A DNA stretch of 64,000 nucleotides from Paenibacillus sp. HWE-109 (lineage in GTDB: Bacteria > Bacillota > Bacilli > Paenibacillales > NBRC-103111): the NCBI RefSeq assembly GCF_022163125.1, contig NZ_CP091881.1:3906001-3970000 (forward strand), read 5' to 3'. The notes under the pieces are model-generated. The model searched no databases and had not been told where the DNA came from. It saw nothing but the letters and a program-made list of their open reading frames with translations. Positions 35,625 through 43,529 of this stretch are shown here, one piece after another (the first letter of the stretch is position 1; every line of letters starts with the position of its first letter). A program made the position numbers and the translations under genes.

Positions 35625-35668
35625 AAGAGGCTGCTCGCTAGGTTATTAACCTTTCGAGACAGCCTCTT
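35625..35668 (-). terminator. Terminator after spo0M
   Basis: 9-base arms AAGAGGCTG and CAGCCTCTT with an inner GGTTATTAACC palindrome, 36 bases downstream of the spo0M stop. It could act in both directions. Confidence 0.65.
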
Positions 35669-35704
35669 CACTTCGTCACTATGTAAGGTCGATGCTAGAC
35701 TCCA

Positions 35705-36520
35705 CTATGCCTCCAGCAGCTCGTCAAAAATCTCTCTAAACCGATCCGCAACAGATTCAGCTCCTTCTTCGAGCTCCTCTGCATCGAAATAGTAGCGCTC
35801 ACGGGACTCATCCAGATCCAGCATATCTGCCATTAGCCCCTTGAAACCGCGCGTTTTGCGGTCGAATTCCAGGATGATTTCAACCCCGTCCTCATCCGGG
35901 TAGAAAATAAGCTCAACCTCATCCACGGAGCTCCGATACTCGCCATTTTGATATGGAATAAATTCAAAGTTCTGTATGAATGGCAGATGGTAATTGGCCT
36001 GCGGATAATATTCATTCTCCGCTTTATGCAAATGAAAGCCTAGTTCCTCCAGCGCTTCAAAAATAACGGCCACATGCGGATGCGCCAAAACTTCTATATC
36101 ATCACGATCAGAAGGATCTATCGCATTGTCAATATCCATTCCCGTTCGAACCCAGATCGGACTGACGCCGATTGAAATCGGTGTTTCATGCGGCAGGACG
36201 AAATCAAAAGGGATTTCGATCGTTTGGCCCGGCGCAAAAATAAGGCTCTCACCAAGCAAAATATTAGCTACGACTACGTTCTCCTTTTGCATTCTCACTT
36301 CTACTCGGCCATCGCGATTCGAGTCTGTCTCTACTGGCTTCACATATTCCGTCATAATTTGAAAATAAATGCGGTCCACCTTTTGTTCGACGCTTCCACC
36401 TTTTGCAATAATGACGCCTTCAACAATTTCACCGGGAATAAATTCTTCCGTATGGAACTGTGTATCCAGATCAATATTGCCAATACCGACGCGAGCTAAC
36501 ATCTTCTTAAAAAAAGCCAT
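35705..36520 (-). CDS. spo0M: Sporulation-control protein Spo0M (arrestin-like)
   Basis: A 271-residue soluble protein of arrestin-like beta fold that modulates sporulation and cell-shape functions in Bacillus. It starts MAFFKKMLARVGIGNIDLD and contains FIPGEIVEGVIIAKGGSVEQ, SLIFAPGQTIEIPFDFVLP, and the acidic C-terminal region with DMLDLDESRERYYFD, all typical of Spo0M. ATG at 36520 is used because GGGGGAT lies 7 bases upstream; an ATG seven codons earlier has none. It is a single-gene unit followed by a hairpin terminator. Confidence 0.92.
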   Translation of the reverse strand: MAFFKKMLARVGIGNIDLDTQFHTEEFIPGEIVEGVIIAKGGSVEQKVDRIYFQIMTEYVKPVETDSNRDGRVEVRMQKENVVVANILLGESLIFAPGQTIEIPFDFVLPHETPISIGVSPIWVRTGMDIDNAIDPSDRDDIEVLAHPHVAVIFEALEELGFHLHKAENEYYPQANYHLPFIQNFEFIPYQNGEYRSSVDEVELIFYPDEDGVEIILEFDRKTRGFKGLMADMLDLDESRERYYFDAEELEEGAESVADRFREIFDELLEA

Positions 36521-36659
36521 GCCTATAATCCCCCTATTCAAAAATAACTAGTATGTATTACGACGCTGAATCTTCCTAGGTTTCAAACAATGTCCGGAAA
36601 TTCCGAAATAAACGATCTACCCAGGCCCAGGCAAATATCCTTTCATACACTGCTCTCAA

Positions 36660-36725
36660 TAACCGTTATTTGATCAAATTTCGGGCATTTTGAAAATCTA
36701 ACTAACTCCCTATGCGTTATGCTTC
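36660..36725 (-). repeat. Solo copy of the family B AT-rich segment
   Basis: Reads AACCGTTATTTGATCAAAT, then TTTTGAAAATCTAAC, AACTCC and GCGTTAT, matching in order the reverse complement of the AT-rich half of the 11.5-13.9 kb macrosatellite unit. It stands alone, upstream of spo0M, so the family is dispersed as well as tandem. Confidence 0.7.
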
Positions 36726-36768
36726 GGTGCCTAGTGATATCAGCCTCTTAAAAGGCACAAATCCTGTT

Positions 36769-36897
36769 AGGGAACTACAGTACCCTATTTAGGCAAAAAG
36801 CAGGAATGCAAGGGTAGTAGCGGAACTACAAGGCCTTATTTCCACGAAAAGCGCTAAATTTCCCAGAAAACAGTAAAATAGCGTACTGTAGTTCCCT
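36769..36897. repeat. Palindromic AGGGAACTACAG element (family C)
   Basis: 22-base arms at 36769-36790 and 36876-36897 are near-perfect inverted repeats, beginning AGGGAACTACAGTAC, around an ~85 bp interior with another GGAACTACA. The layout resembles a small non-autonomous mobile element or a REP/BIME-like sequence. Confidence 0.8.
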
Positions 36898-37016
36898 CCC
36901 GCTCGAGAAAATACCACTTTTTGCTATAATAGCGTACTGTAGTTCCCTAACCTCGCTATAGTAACACTTTTTGCTATAATACCGCTCTGTAGTTGTAGTT
37001 CCCTCCCTCGCCGTGA
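36898..37016. repeat. Partial tandem copies of the family C half-element
   Basis: Two ~55 bp repeats of CACTTTTTGCTATAATA(G/C)CG.. ending GTAGTTCCCT follow the complete palindrome. The second has an extra GTTGTA insertion. They fill the spacer between spo0M and the gene ending at 37118. Confidence 0.75.
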
Positions 37017-37066
37017 AGAAGCTGGAGTAACTCTGCGTTCACCCAAAAACATATAGGATTCTACAT

Positions 37067-37118
37067 AAAAAAAGCACAACACGACCTTTAAGTTAAAGGT
37101 GCGATGTTATGCTTTTTT
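37067..37118 (-). terminator. Strong terminator overlapping the stop of the 37.1 kb gene
   Basis: AAAAAAAGCAC.ACA..GCACCTTT-type arms pair across TAAC, flanked by runs of A and T on both sides. On the minus strand the hairpin is followed by TTTTTTT. Works in both directions. Confidence 0.85.
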
Positions 37119-37795
37119 CACAAACTTGCCAAGGGCATTGTCTGAGCGCCCCAATGTGGGGGCACATTCCTCGTATCATCCATATAAAGGGTACGCAAAT
37201 AATGGGACACGTCGCTGACATGATCTTTAATTAATACTTCTTTGATATCAGAAGGCTTGGTTGGAACTAGGTTATTGTTGATCGTTTGGAATTGGCCAAG
37301 CGGCAGAAACATCGCTGGACTTTTCCTATATGTGCAGCTTTTTGGGAATCGGGGCGAGCTTCCGGAATCATATTTGGACAGCTTAACTCTTCCGAAGTAC
37401 GCGGTTAACAAGGAAATAGCATCAAATTCGAGGACCGCAAAGCCTTGCTCCGGTTCTCTTCCGGCATATGTCTCCACCATTTTCCGGCAATCCTTCGCCG
37501 TAGGCCAGAAGAAGACATGCTGATCTAAACATGCACGGAATTGTTCCAATGTGCTAGCAGGATCTATCATCTCTTCGGAAATCCTTAAATGTGCATTGAT
37601 TGTCACTTGATAATTTTGATAGCGGACTTGCTTTGCAGTTGTTCTTCGTTCCCCTGCAAACTCAGGATATAAGGCATAACTGGACAATAACTTATCCAAA
37701 TAAGCAATAGCTGGCAAATTGGTCGTTCTCGTGAAGTGAAATAGCGATTTCCTGCTGTTAGCTTTCGTAATTGCCGATATGATCGTGCTTGACAC
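37118..37795 (-). CDS. DUF7002/DarT-like ADP-ribosyltransferase-fold protein (tentative)
   Basis: A 225-residue cytoplasmic protein. LFHFTRTTNLPAIAYLDKLL near the N-terminus (H/T and R positions as in ADP-ribosyltransferase-type NAD pockets), a central HVFFWPTAKDCRKMV, then AVLEFDAISLLTAYFGRVKL and a late serine/proline-rich strand recall the DUF7002/DarT-like layout. Whether it modifies DNA, RNA or protein, or is inactive, cannot be told. GTG at 37795 is chosen with AGGAG 7 bases upstream, placing it 28 bases after the oxidoreductase stop; a longer start would overlap that gene by 59 bases. No antitoxin-like macrodomain is next to it. The assignment rests on recalled patterns only. Confidence 0.55.
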   Translation of the reverse strand: MSSTIISAITKANSRKSLFHFTRTTNLPAIAYLDKLLSSYALYPEFAGERRTTAKQVRYQNYQVTINAHLRISEEMIDPASTLEQFRACLDQHVFFWPTAKDCRKMVETYAGREPEQGFAVLEFDAISLLTAYFGRVKLSKYDSGSSPRFPKSCTYRKSPAMFLPLGQFQTINNNLVPTKPSDIKEVLIKDHVSDVSHYLRTLYMDDTRNVPPHWGAQTMPLASL

Positions 37796-37823
37796 GGTTT
37801 CACTCCTACTAGTCTTTTCGTTG

Positions 37824-38753
37824 TTATTCTTCGATATGAAGGACGATTCTTCCTCTCCCATGTCCCGTTTCGCTGCGTTCATGGGCTTGACGCACTTCGT
37901 GCAGCGTATAGGCTGGACCGATCGTTGTCCGTACGATCCCCTCGTCGATCAAACGGGCAATTGCTGTTAAATCTTTGCTCGTCGCGAGACTCCCCCTCAC
38001 GACCTTGATGCCCAACTCCTTCGCCTTTTCCATGGAGGGCTGATCTGCAATCGTAATTAATCTTCCTCCGCGTTTAATAACAGACATAGATCGCTCAAGT
38101 GTTTCTCCGCCAACCGTGTCCAAGACGAGATCCATCTCATTCGCCGTTTCTTCAAATCGTGCAGCGTTATAATCGATAACTTCATCAGCGCCCAAAGATC
38201 GTACAAATTCAATATTGCCTGATCCAGCTGTTCCTATTACATAGGCACCACGCCATTTGGCGAATTGGATTGCAAACTGCCCTACGCCTCCTGCGGCACC
38301 ATGAATGAGCACACGCTCCCCTGCCTGTACATTTCCATCCTCAACGATTGCTCGCCAAGCTGTCGTGGCTCCTCCAGATATAGCGGCTGCTTCGTCAAAG
38401 CTAAGCGAATAAGGTTTCAGCGCTATCGCTGCTGTTGGAGCAGTCGTGTATTGAGCGTAGGTTCCCTTCGTGCTTCTTCCGAATACTTGCTGCCCAATTT
38501 GAAAATCGGTTACACCAGCCCCTACTTCCGCAATTACCCCTGAGAATGCGGTCCCCGGAAGATAGGGAAATTGGATCGGCATAGGAAGCCTTCCCTTGCG
38601 AATTTTCCAATCGACAGGCAGCACACCTGCGGCGACAATGCGAACAAGAACTTCATTTTCCGAAGGTTCTGGAATCGTCACTTCCTCTACATGCAATACC
38701 TCGGAACCTCCAAATTGATGGTACCGTACCGCTTGCATCATTTTTCCTGACAT
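37824..38753 (-). CDS. NADP-dependent quinone oxidoreductase / zinc-type alcohol dehydrogenase-like
   Basis: A 309-residue medium-chain reductase. N-terminal GroES-like domain (VRIVAAGVLPVDWKIRKGRL, PGTAFSGVIAEVG) and NADPH-binding Rossmann motif VLIHGAAGGVGQFAIQFAKW with the AAGGVG glycine loop. The structural-zinc cysteines are absent, which fits the zinc-free quinone reductase branch. ATG at 38753 has GGAGG 10 bases upstream. It is divergent from marR with a shared control region (TTGACA-N17-TATACT), so it is probably de-repressed by quinones or electrophiles. The downstream ADP-ribosyltransferase-like gene may be cotranscribed. Confidence 0.9.
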   Translation of the reverse strand: MSGKMMQAVRYHQFGGSEVLHVEEVTIPEPSENEVLVRIVAAGVLPVDWKIRKGRLPMPIQFPYLPGTAFSGVIAEVGAGVTDFQIGQQVFGRSTKGTYAQYTTAPTAAIALKPYSLSFDEAAAISGGATTAWRAIVEDGNVQAGERVLIHGAAGGVGQFAIQFAKWRGAYVIGTAGSGNIEFVRSLGADEVIDYNAARFEETANEMDLVLDTVGGETLERSMSVIKRGGRLITIADQPSMEKAKELGIKVVRGSLATSKDLTAIARLIDEGIVRTTIGPAYTLHEVRQAHERSETGHGRGRIVLHIEE

Positions 38754-38836
38754 GATTGGCACGCCTCCTTGTTTATCCTTTATTCAAATACTTTTCAATC
38801 GCTAAGCTTTAGCTTACAATGAGTAGTATCGATATT

Positions 38837-38885
38837 TTGTTCCAATACTCATAGTGAGTATACTCACTAAATATTTAAGTGTCAA
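38837..38885. promoter_or_regulatory. Divergent promoters with an 18-bp MarR-type palindrome
   Basis: TAGTGAGTATACTCACTA (38852-38869) is a perfect palindrome. The minus-strand promoter is TTGACA (38880-38885), 17-base spacer, TATACT (38857-38862). The plus-strand promoter is TTGTTC (38837-38842), 16-base spacer, TATACT (38859-38864). The palindrome covers both -10 boxes, so one bound dimer would shut both genes. Confidence 0.85.
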
Positions 38886-38901
38886 GGAGGATTCTATCCG
38901 C

Positions 38902-39384
38902 ATGTCCACAACAGTTCCTTCCGCCAACATTCCTTCTGCCGGAGAAGTGCTGCAAATATTGATCCAAACGACCCATCAGCTGCACCATCAATTCGAAGCC
39001 CAGTTAACAGCACTTGGCATCCCTTCTTACTTGACAGGTCCCAGGGTGCGACTGCTTATCGTCGTATCAGAGGCAGGCAGAATCAAGATGAGTGATTTGG
39101 CTGCCAAATTAGGCATTAAAGCCCGTACAGTTACCCAGTTCGTCGATTCCCTGGAACAGGAGGACCTCCTTAGACGCGTGCCGGATCCTGATGATCGACG
39201 CGCGACTTATTTGCAGCTGACGGAGTTAGCGCCGCCTTTATTAAGTCAAGCCCGGGCAGCCATGCAGGAAGCTTCGGCATCGGTGCTAGGCTGTCTATCA
39301 CCGGAGTCACGCAGTCAGTTGCGGGATTTACTGCTGCAGCTTCTGAATGATCATGCAGAAACCATCCCTCTCCACAGTAAATGA
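38902..39384 (+). CDS. MarR family transcriptional regulator
   Basis: A 160-residue winged-helix repressor. Central DNA-binding segment RIKMSDLAAKLGIKARTVTQ, followed by the wing LLRRVPDPDDRRATYLQLTE, is diagnostic. ATG at 38902 has AGGAGG 11 bases upstream; a GTG 16 codons earlier lies in the promoter itself. It is divergent from the quinone oxidoreductase and most likely represses both through the 18-bp palindrome, responding to an electrophile, phenolic compound or drug. Confidence 0.92.
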   Translation: MSTTVPSANIPSAGEVLQILIQTTHQLHHQFEAQLTALGIPSYLTGPRVRLLIVVSEAGRIKMSDLAAKLGIKARTVTQFVDSLEQEDLLRRVPDPDDRRATYLQLTELAPPLLSQARAAMQEASASVLGCLSPESRSQLRDLLLQLLNDHAETIPLHSK

Positions 39385-39532
39385 CTACATCGTATTGTCA
39401 TCATGATAAGTGACCCAAAACCTATGCTCAGCAAAACATCAGTACATATGCTTCAATAATTGGATTTAGAACTATAAAATGTTACAATTTAAAAGGTAAA
39501 ACGACTACCCAACAAGCGGAGGAGTGAATTGA

Positions 39533-39958
39533 ATGTCTTTAGATGCCTATTTAAATTTTAACGGAAATTGTCGTGAAGTTGTTGAGTTTTATGCAGAGGT
39601 GTTTGGTTTAGAAAAACCCCACATTATCTCCTTTGGGGACGGGCCGCAGAATCCTGATTACCCGATACCCGAGGAAGCCAAAAATTTGGTCATGCATGCG
39701 CGACTTTCGATCAGCGGCAGCACGCTGATGTTTTCGGATACATTCCCAGGCATGCCTTATATTGTTGGCAACAATATCAGTCTTTCGCTCGTAAGCCCAA
39801 ATTTAGTTGAAGTCCAATCTGCCTTTCACAAGCTGAAAGAAGGCGGCAACATACGTATGGAGCTGCAAGAAACCTCTTGGAGCAAGTGCTACGGAAACCT
39901 GGAAGACAAATTCGGCATCCAATGGCAATTTAACCTCGATAGCGGCGAAACTTATTAA
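39533..39958 (+). CDS. PhnB-like VOC family protein
   Basis: A 141-residue VOC-fold protein of the PhnB type. Begins MSLDAYLNFNGNCREVVEFY and has MHARLSISGSTLMFSDTFPG and YGNLEDKFGIQWQFNL, the usual two-module pattern with DKFGxxWxxN at the end. Function of the group is unassigned; no metal ligands can be set with confidence. ATG at 39533 follows GGAGGAG. Single-gene unit with its own terminator. Confidence 0.9.
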   Translation: MSLDAYLNFNGNCREVVEFYAEVFGLEKPHIISFGDGPQNPDYPIPEEAKNLVMHARLSISGSTLMFSDTFPGMPYIVGNNISLSLVSPNLVEVQSAFHKLKEGGNIRMELQETSWSKCYGNLEDKFGIQWQFNLDSGETY

Positions 39959-39973
39959 GCATACTTAAATTAA

Positions 39974-40011
39974 AACGAGCCCTAGAAGCGATTCTAGAGG
40001 CTCGTTTTTTT
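39974..40011 (+). terminator. Terminator after phnB-like gene
   Basis: ACGAGCC ... GGCTCGT arms with an inner CTAGAA/TTCTAG stem, followed by seven Ts. Confidence 0.92.
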
Positions 40012-40058
40012 AACTAAAGCGCAAACTTGGGAACGCGTCACTCTCAACTGTCCCCCCG

Positions 40059-41513
40059 CTACAAAATAGGCGATATCAATTTCGAAACAGATTCCAGAAA
40101 ACGAATACGCAGAGAACGCTTGTCATATTCCTCAAGCGTCAACTCCATGCATCCCTCCATGTCCTTCCAAAACGTGTTCTCCAGCTTTTTGGCTGTCTCT
40201 GCATGATACATCAGAGCATTCGTTTCGAAGTTCAGCCTCAGACTGCGAATATCAAAATTAGCTGTCCCAACCGAAGCTACTCTCCCATCAACAATAATCG
40301 TTTTGGCATGTAAAAAGCCTTGATCGTATAGATAGCATTTCACTCCTGCACGGAGCAGCTCACCTACGTAGTATAACGAAGCCCAATGCACAAACAGATG
40401 ATCGGCCTTTTCTGGGATCATAATTCGCACATCGATGCCAGATAGTGCGGCGATCCTAAGCGCATTCAGCATACTCTCTTCCGGTATGAAATAAGGCGTT
40501 TGGAGAAGAATTCGACTCTTCGCCATATGAATCATTTTCAGAAACGTATAAACAAAATGAGGCCAAGCTTCGTTCGGCCCGCTCGCGACGATTTGCATGG
40601 GAACATTGGACGTCTCTTCGGAAATTTTCGGTTCAGGGAAATAATGAGAATCCACTTCAATCATGGTCGAAGAAGCCAAATTCCAATCCAGTATAAATCT
40701 CGACTGCAAGGCTCGCACCACACTGCCCGTTAGACGCAGATGCGTATCTCTCCAATAGCCAAATTTCGGATCCAGCCCCAGATATTCATTCCCGATATTA
40801 AAACCGCCCATATATCCGATCTGACCGTCAATAATGACAAGTTTTCGATGATTTCGATAGTTCACTCGGTAGTTCAAATAAGGAATGCGTGATGGAAAAA
40901 AAGCAGCCTTTTGCCCGCCAGCTTTCAGGAAATCACGAAAAAAGGCATCTTTGAGCGATCTCGATCCAATATCATCGTACAGAAATTTGACTGAGACGCC
41001 CTGCTCCGCTTTCTTGGTCAGCGCCTGCATAATCTTTTGACCCAACGAATCATTCTTGACGATGTAATATTGCATGTGAATATGGGATTCAGCAGCCTCA
41101 ATTTTCATAAGCAAATCACTGAATTTAGCTACACCATCCGTGAAAATATGCACGCCGTTATCCTGCGTCAAGAAGGCATCATTCGTGGCTACATTCAAAT
41201 AAATCAAATCTCGATATTCGCTTACCATGGGGTCAATATACGGCAGAGTCCCATCCATCAGCTGTTCTCGCTGCTCCGAGATGACGGTCTGCACTCTTTC
41301 CAGCATGAGGCGGTTCCACTTATACAGCTTTCTGCGGCTTAAGTTTTGTCCAAAAACCACATAGAGAATGAATCCGAGAATCGGAATGAACAGCAAAACC
41401 ATTAACCATGACCATGTTGCGGCTACATTGCGGCGTTCCAGGAAAACGACGGTTATGGCCAAAATAATATTAATGACGAATAAGAAAGTAAGTGCGTGTG
41501 ATATCCAGTCCAT
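40059..41513 (-). CDS. cls: Cardiolipin synthase
   Basis: Makes cardiolipin from two phosphatidylglycerols at the membrane. The 484-residue protein has two N-terminal helices (about 5-25 and 35-55), then two phospholipase-D HKD motifs: NHRKLVIIDGQIGYMGGFNI and HAKTIIVDGRVASVGTANFD, both complete. The length matches bacterial Cls. ATG at 41513 has GGAGT about 6 bases upstream. Monocistronic in appearance, convergent with the phnB-like gene. Confidence 0.95.
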   Translation of the reverse strand: MDWISHALTFLFVINIILAITVVFLERRNVAATWSWLMVLLFIPILGFILYVVFGQNLSRRKLYKWNRLMLERVQTVISEQREQLMDGTLPYIDPMVSEYRDLIYLNVATNDAFLTQDNGVHIFTDGVAKFSDLLMKIEAAESHIHMQYYIVKNDSLGQKIMQALTKKAEQGVSVKFLYDDIGSRSLKDAFFRDFLKAGGQKAAFFPSRIPYLNYRVNYRNHRKLVIIDGQIGYMGGFNIGNEYLGLDPKFGYWRDTHLRLTGSVVRALQSRFILDWNLASSTMIEVDSHYFPEPKISEETSNVPMQIVASGPNEAWPHFVYTFLKMIHMAKSRILLQTPYFIPEESMLNALRIAALSGIDVRIMIPEKADHLFVHWASLYYVGELLRAGVKCYLYDQGFLHAKTIIVDGRVASVGTANFDIRSLRLNFETNALMYHAETAKKLENTFWKDMEGCMELTLEEYDKRSLRIRFLESVSKLISPIL

Positions 41514-41575
41514 AACTCAACTCCACATCTAGATTGTCCGAATACGACCATTATACCTCAAATATGACAAATACG

Positions 41576-41610
41576 AAAAAACCCTTACACACCGGAAGGT
41601 GAATAAGGGG
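41576..41610 (-). terminator. Terminator after the 67-codon gene
   Basis: CCCTTA ... TAAGGG arms with an inner CACC/GGTG stem and TTTTTT tail on the minus strand, directly after the stop at 41621. Confidence 0.88.
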
Positions 41611-41620
41611 TGCAGCAGCG

Positions 41621-41824
41621 TTATGCTATTTTTTTAATCAGGCACAGTTTCCTTAAATAGAAGACTCCGCCCACTTTAATAACTTCGTCGGAATACGCTT
41701 CAATATAGGTGCCAGAGTCCTCCAGTTCACCGTCAAACCAAACCTCTACAGGCTTTTGAAATAGCATGCATAGGTACATATCCGCATCTGTTAAACATTC
41801 ATCCGTCCGGCTCATTCTGAACAA
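41621..41824 (-). CDS. Small conserved-looking protein, 67 residues
   Basis: A short protein with a beta-rich pattern (VEVWFDGELEDSGTYIEAYS, VIKVGGVFYLRKLCLIKKI), reminiscent of a small barrel. TTG at 41824 has GAGGAG 6 bases upstream; an ATG three codons later is too far from it. A strong terminator follows the stop. Family unknown. The good translation signal and terminator support a real gene. Confidence 0.7.
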   Translation of the reverse strand: MFRMSRTDECLTDADMYLCMLFQKPVEVWFDGELEDSGTYIEAYSDEVIKVGGVFYLRKLCLIKKIA

Positions 41825-41947
41825 CTGCCTCTCCTCAATAATTTCATCCGGTACTCCATTTATCGTCAGGAGAGCTCAATTAATGAAGAGAAAACATGAA
41901 GAAAAGACTGGAAGCGATGAGCCTCCAGTCCATCCAGAATCCGTGAT

Positions 41948-43378
41948 TTATTTCAACACTTCGCGATACAGGGAGATATATTGTTGGGCCGATTTTTTCC
42001 AGCTAAAATCGCCTTTTTTCATATTTTGCTGAATTTTCAACCACGAGTCCCTGTCATTCTTGTAGAAAAATACTGCGCGGCGAATCGTATGCAGCATATC
42101 GTGTGCATTGTAATGGCTGAATGAGAAGCCTGTTCCCTCGCCCGTGAACTCATTGAACGGCTGTACGGTATCTTTGAGTCCGCCGGTTTCTCGCACGACA
42201 GGTACCGAACGATATCTCAATGCTATTAACTGACCTATCCCGCACGGCTCGAATTGAGACGGCATCAGGAACATATCCGAGGCCGCATAGATTTGATGCG
42301 CCAAAGCTTCATCGAAATTGATTAGGGCTGACACCTTGCCCGGATGCTTCTGCACCGCGTCACGGAACATTTGCTCATAGCCCGCTTCTCCGGTGCCCAG
42401 AACAACAAGTTGAATGTCCAGCGCTAAGATCTCGGAAAGTACATGCTGGATGAGATCCAACCCTTTCTGCTGCACGAGCCGCGTCACTAAAGCGATCATC
42501 GGAACTTCGCCACTCACTGGCAAACCCAAGCGCTCCTGAAGAGCCAATTTATTCATCTGCTTCTTGGGTAAGGAGTCCCGGTAATTCATAACCAGATGAG
42601 GATCCGTCATCGGATCGAAAATATCATAATCGATTCCGTTCACGATACCTGTCAGCTGATCATGGCGGTGACGCAGCAAGCTGTCCAAATATTCCCCATA
42701 ATATGGCGTTTGGATTTCCTCCGCATACGTCTGGCTCACGGTAGTCAATCGGTCCGAATACAGCAGTCCGCCCTTGAGAAAACTGGCCCCACCGTGCAGT
42801 TCCAGCGCTGTTCCCGAGAAATGATCGTCAGACAAACCGAATAAATCTTTCAAGAGCGACTGATCGAACACACCTTGATATTTCAAGTTATGTACGGTCA
42901 TAATCGTTTTGATCTGGCTAAAGAATGGCAGATGCTGATAATGGGCTTTCAGCAAAACCGGAATCATCCCGGTTTGCCAATCATGGCAATGAATCACATC
43001 CGGCCGGAAATCAAGCAGCGGCAAGGCCTCGATCACACCCCTGCAGAAAAATCCGAAACGTTCTGCTTCATCCCCGTATCCATAGATGCCAGGCCGTTTG
43101 TAATAAAATTCATTGTCCACGAAGTAAAACGTGACGCCGTCATGCTCTAGCACATCAATTCCGATATATTGCTTGCGCCAACCCACATAGATATCAAACC
43201 TAACGACCTTGGTCATCGCTTCCCGGTATTTGGCTGGGATGTCCCCATACTTGGGCAGAATGACTCTGACATCCATCCCCTGTTGCGTCAGTTCCTTAGG
43301 CAAGGACCCAATGACATCAGCCAAACCTCCGGTCTTAATAAACGGCACAGCTTCTGATGCAGCAAACAATATGTTCAA
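41948..43378 (-). CDS. glgA: Glycogen synthase (ADP-glucose type)
   Basis: GT5 glycosyltransferase that extends alpha-1,4-glucan from ADP-glucose. The 476-residue protein starts NILFAASEAVPFIKTGGLAD with the KTGGL nucleotide-sugar motif and ends with the second-domain motif PSQFEPCGIGQLIALRYRSV, then ETGGLKDTV. TTG at 43378 is used: GGAGGA is 9 bases upstream and the protein then begins exactly as the family does. Last gene of glgBCDA; the gap to glgD (~150 bases) contains a GC-rich hairpin. Confidence 0.95.
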   Translation of the reverse strand: MNILFAASEAVPFIKTGGLADVIGSLPKELTQQGMDVRVILPKYGDIPAKYREAMTKVVRFDIYVGWRKQYIGIDVLEHDGVTFYFVDNEFYYKRPGIYGYGDEAERFGFFCRGVIEALPLLDFRPDVIHCHDWQTGMIPVLLKAHYQHLPFFSQIKTIMTVHNLKYQGVFDQSLLKDLFGLSDDHFSGTALELHGGASFLKGGLLYSDRLTTVSQTYAEEIQTPYYGEYLDSLLRHRHDQLTGIVNGIDYDIFDPMTDPHLVMNYRDSLPKKQMNKLALQERLGLPVSGEVPMIALVTRLVQQKGLDLIQHVLSEILALDIQLVVLGTGEAGYEQMFRDAVQKHPGKVSALINFDEALAHQIYAASDMFLMPSQFEPCGIGQLIALRYRSVPVVRETGGLKDTVQPFNEFTGEGTGFSFSHYNAHDMLHTIRRAVFFYKNDRDSWLKIQQNMKKGDFSWKKSAQQYISLYREVLK

Positions 43379-43453
43379 TCTTCCCACTCCTCCAATGGAT
43401 ATTTGAAAAGCCACCCGGATAACGAAGCTATTCAGTTAATTGGTCAGTGGCGA

Positions 43454-43490
43454 GGCTTGAGCGACGCGCCACCTGCGCATCGCTCAAGCC
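43454..43490 (-). other. Intercistronic hairpin between glgD and glgA
   Basis: Perfect 11-base arms GGCTTGAGCGA / TCGCTCAAGCC around a 15-base GC-rich loop, no T-run. Probably an mRNA processing or stability element, or a partial attenuator before glgA. Confidence 0.6.
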
Positions 43491-43529
43491 CCTTAGCTGT
43501 TTGAAAGCTATCTTTTCAAATCGTAAATT

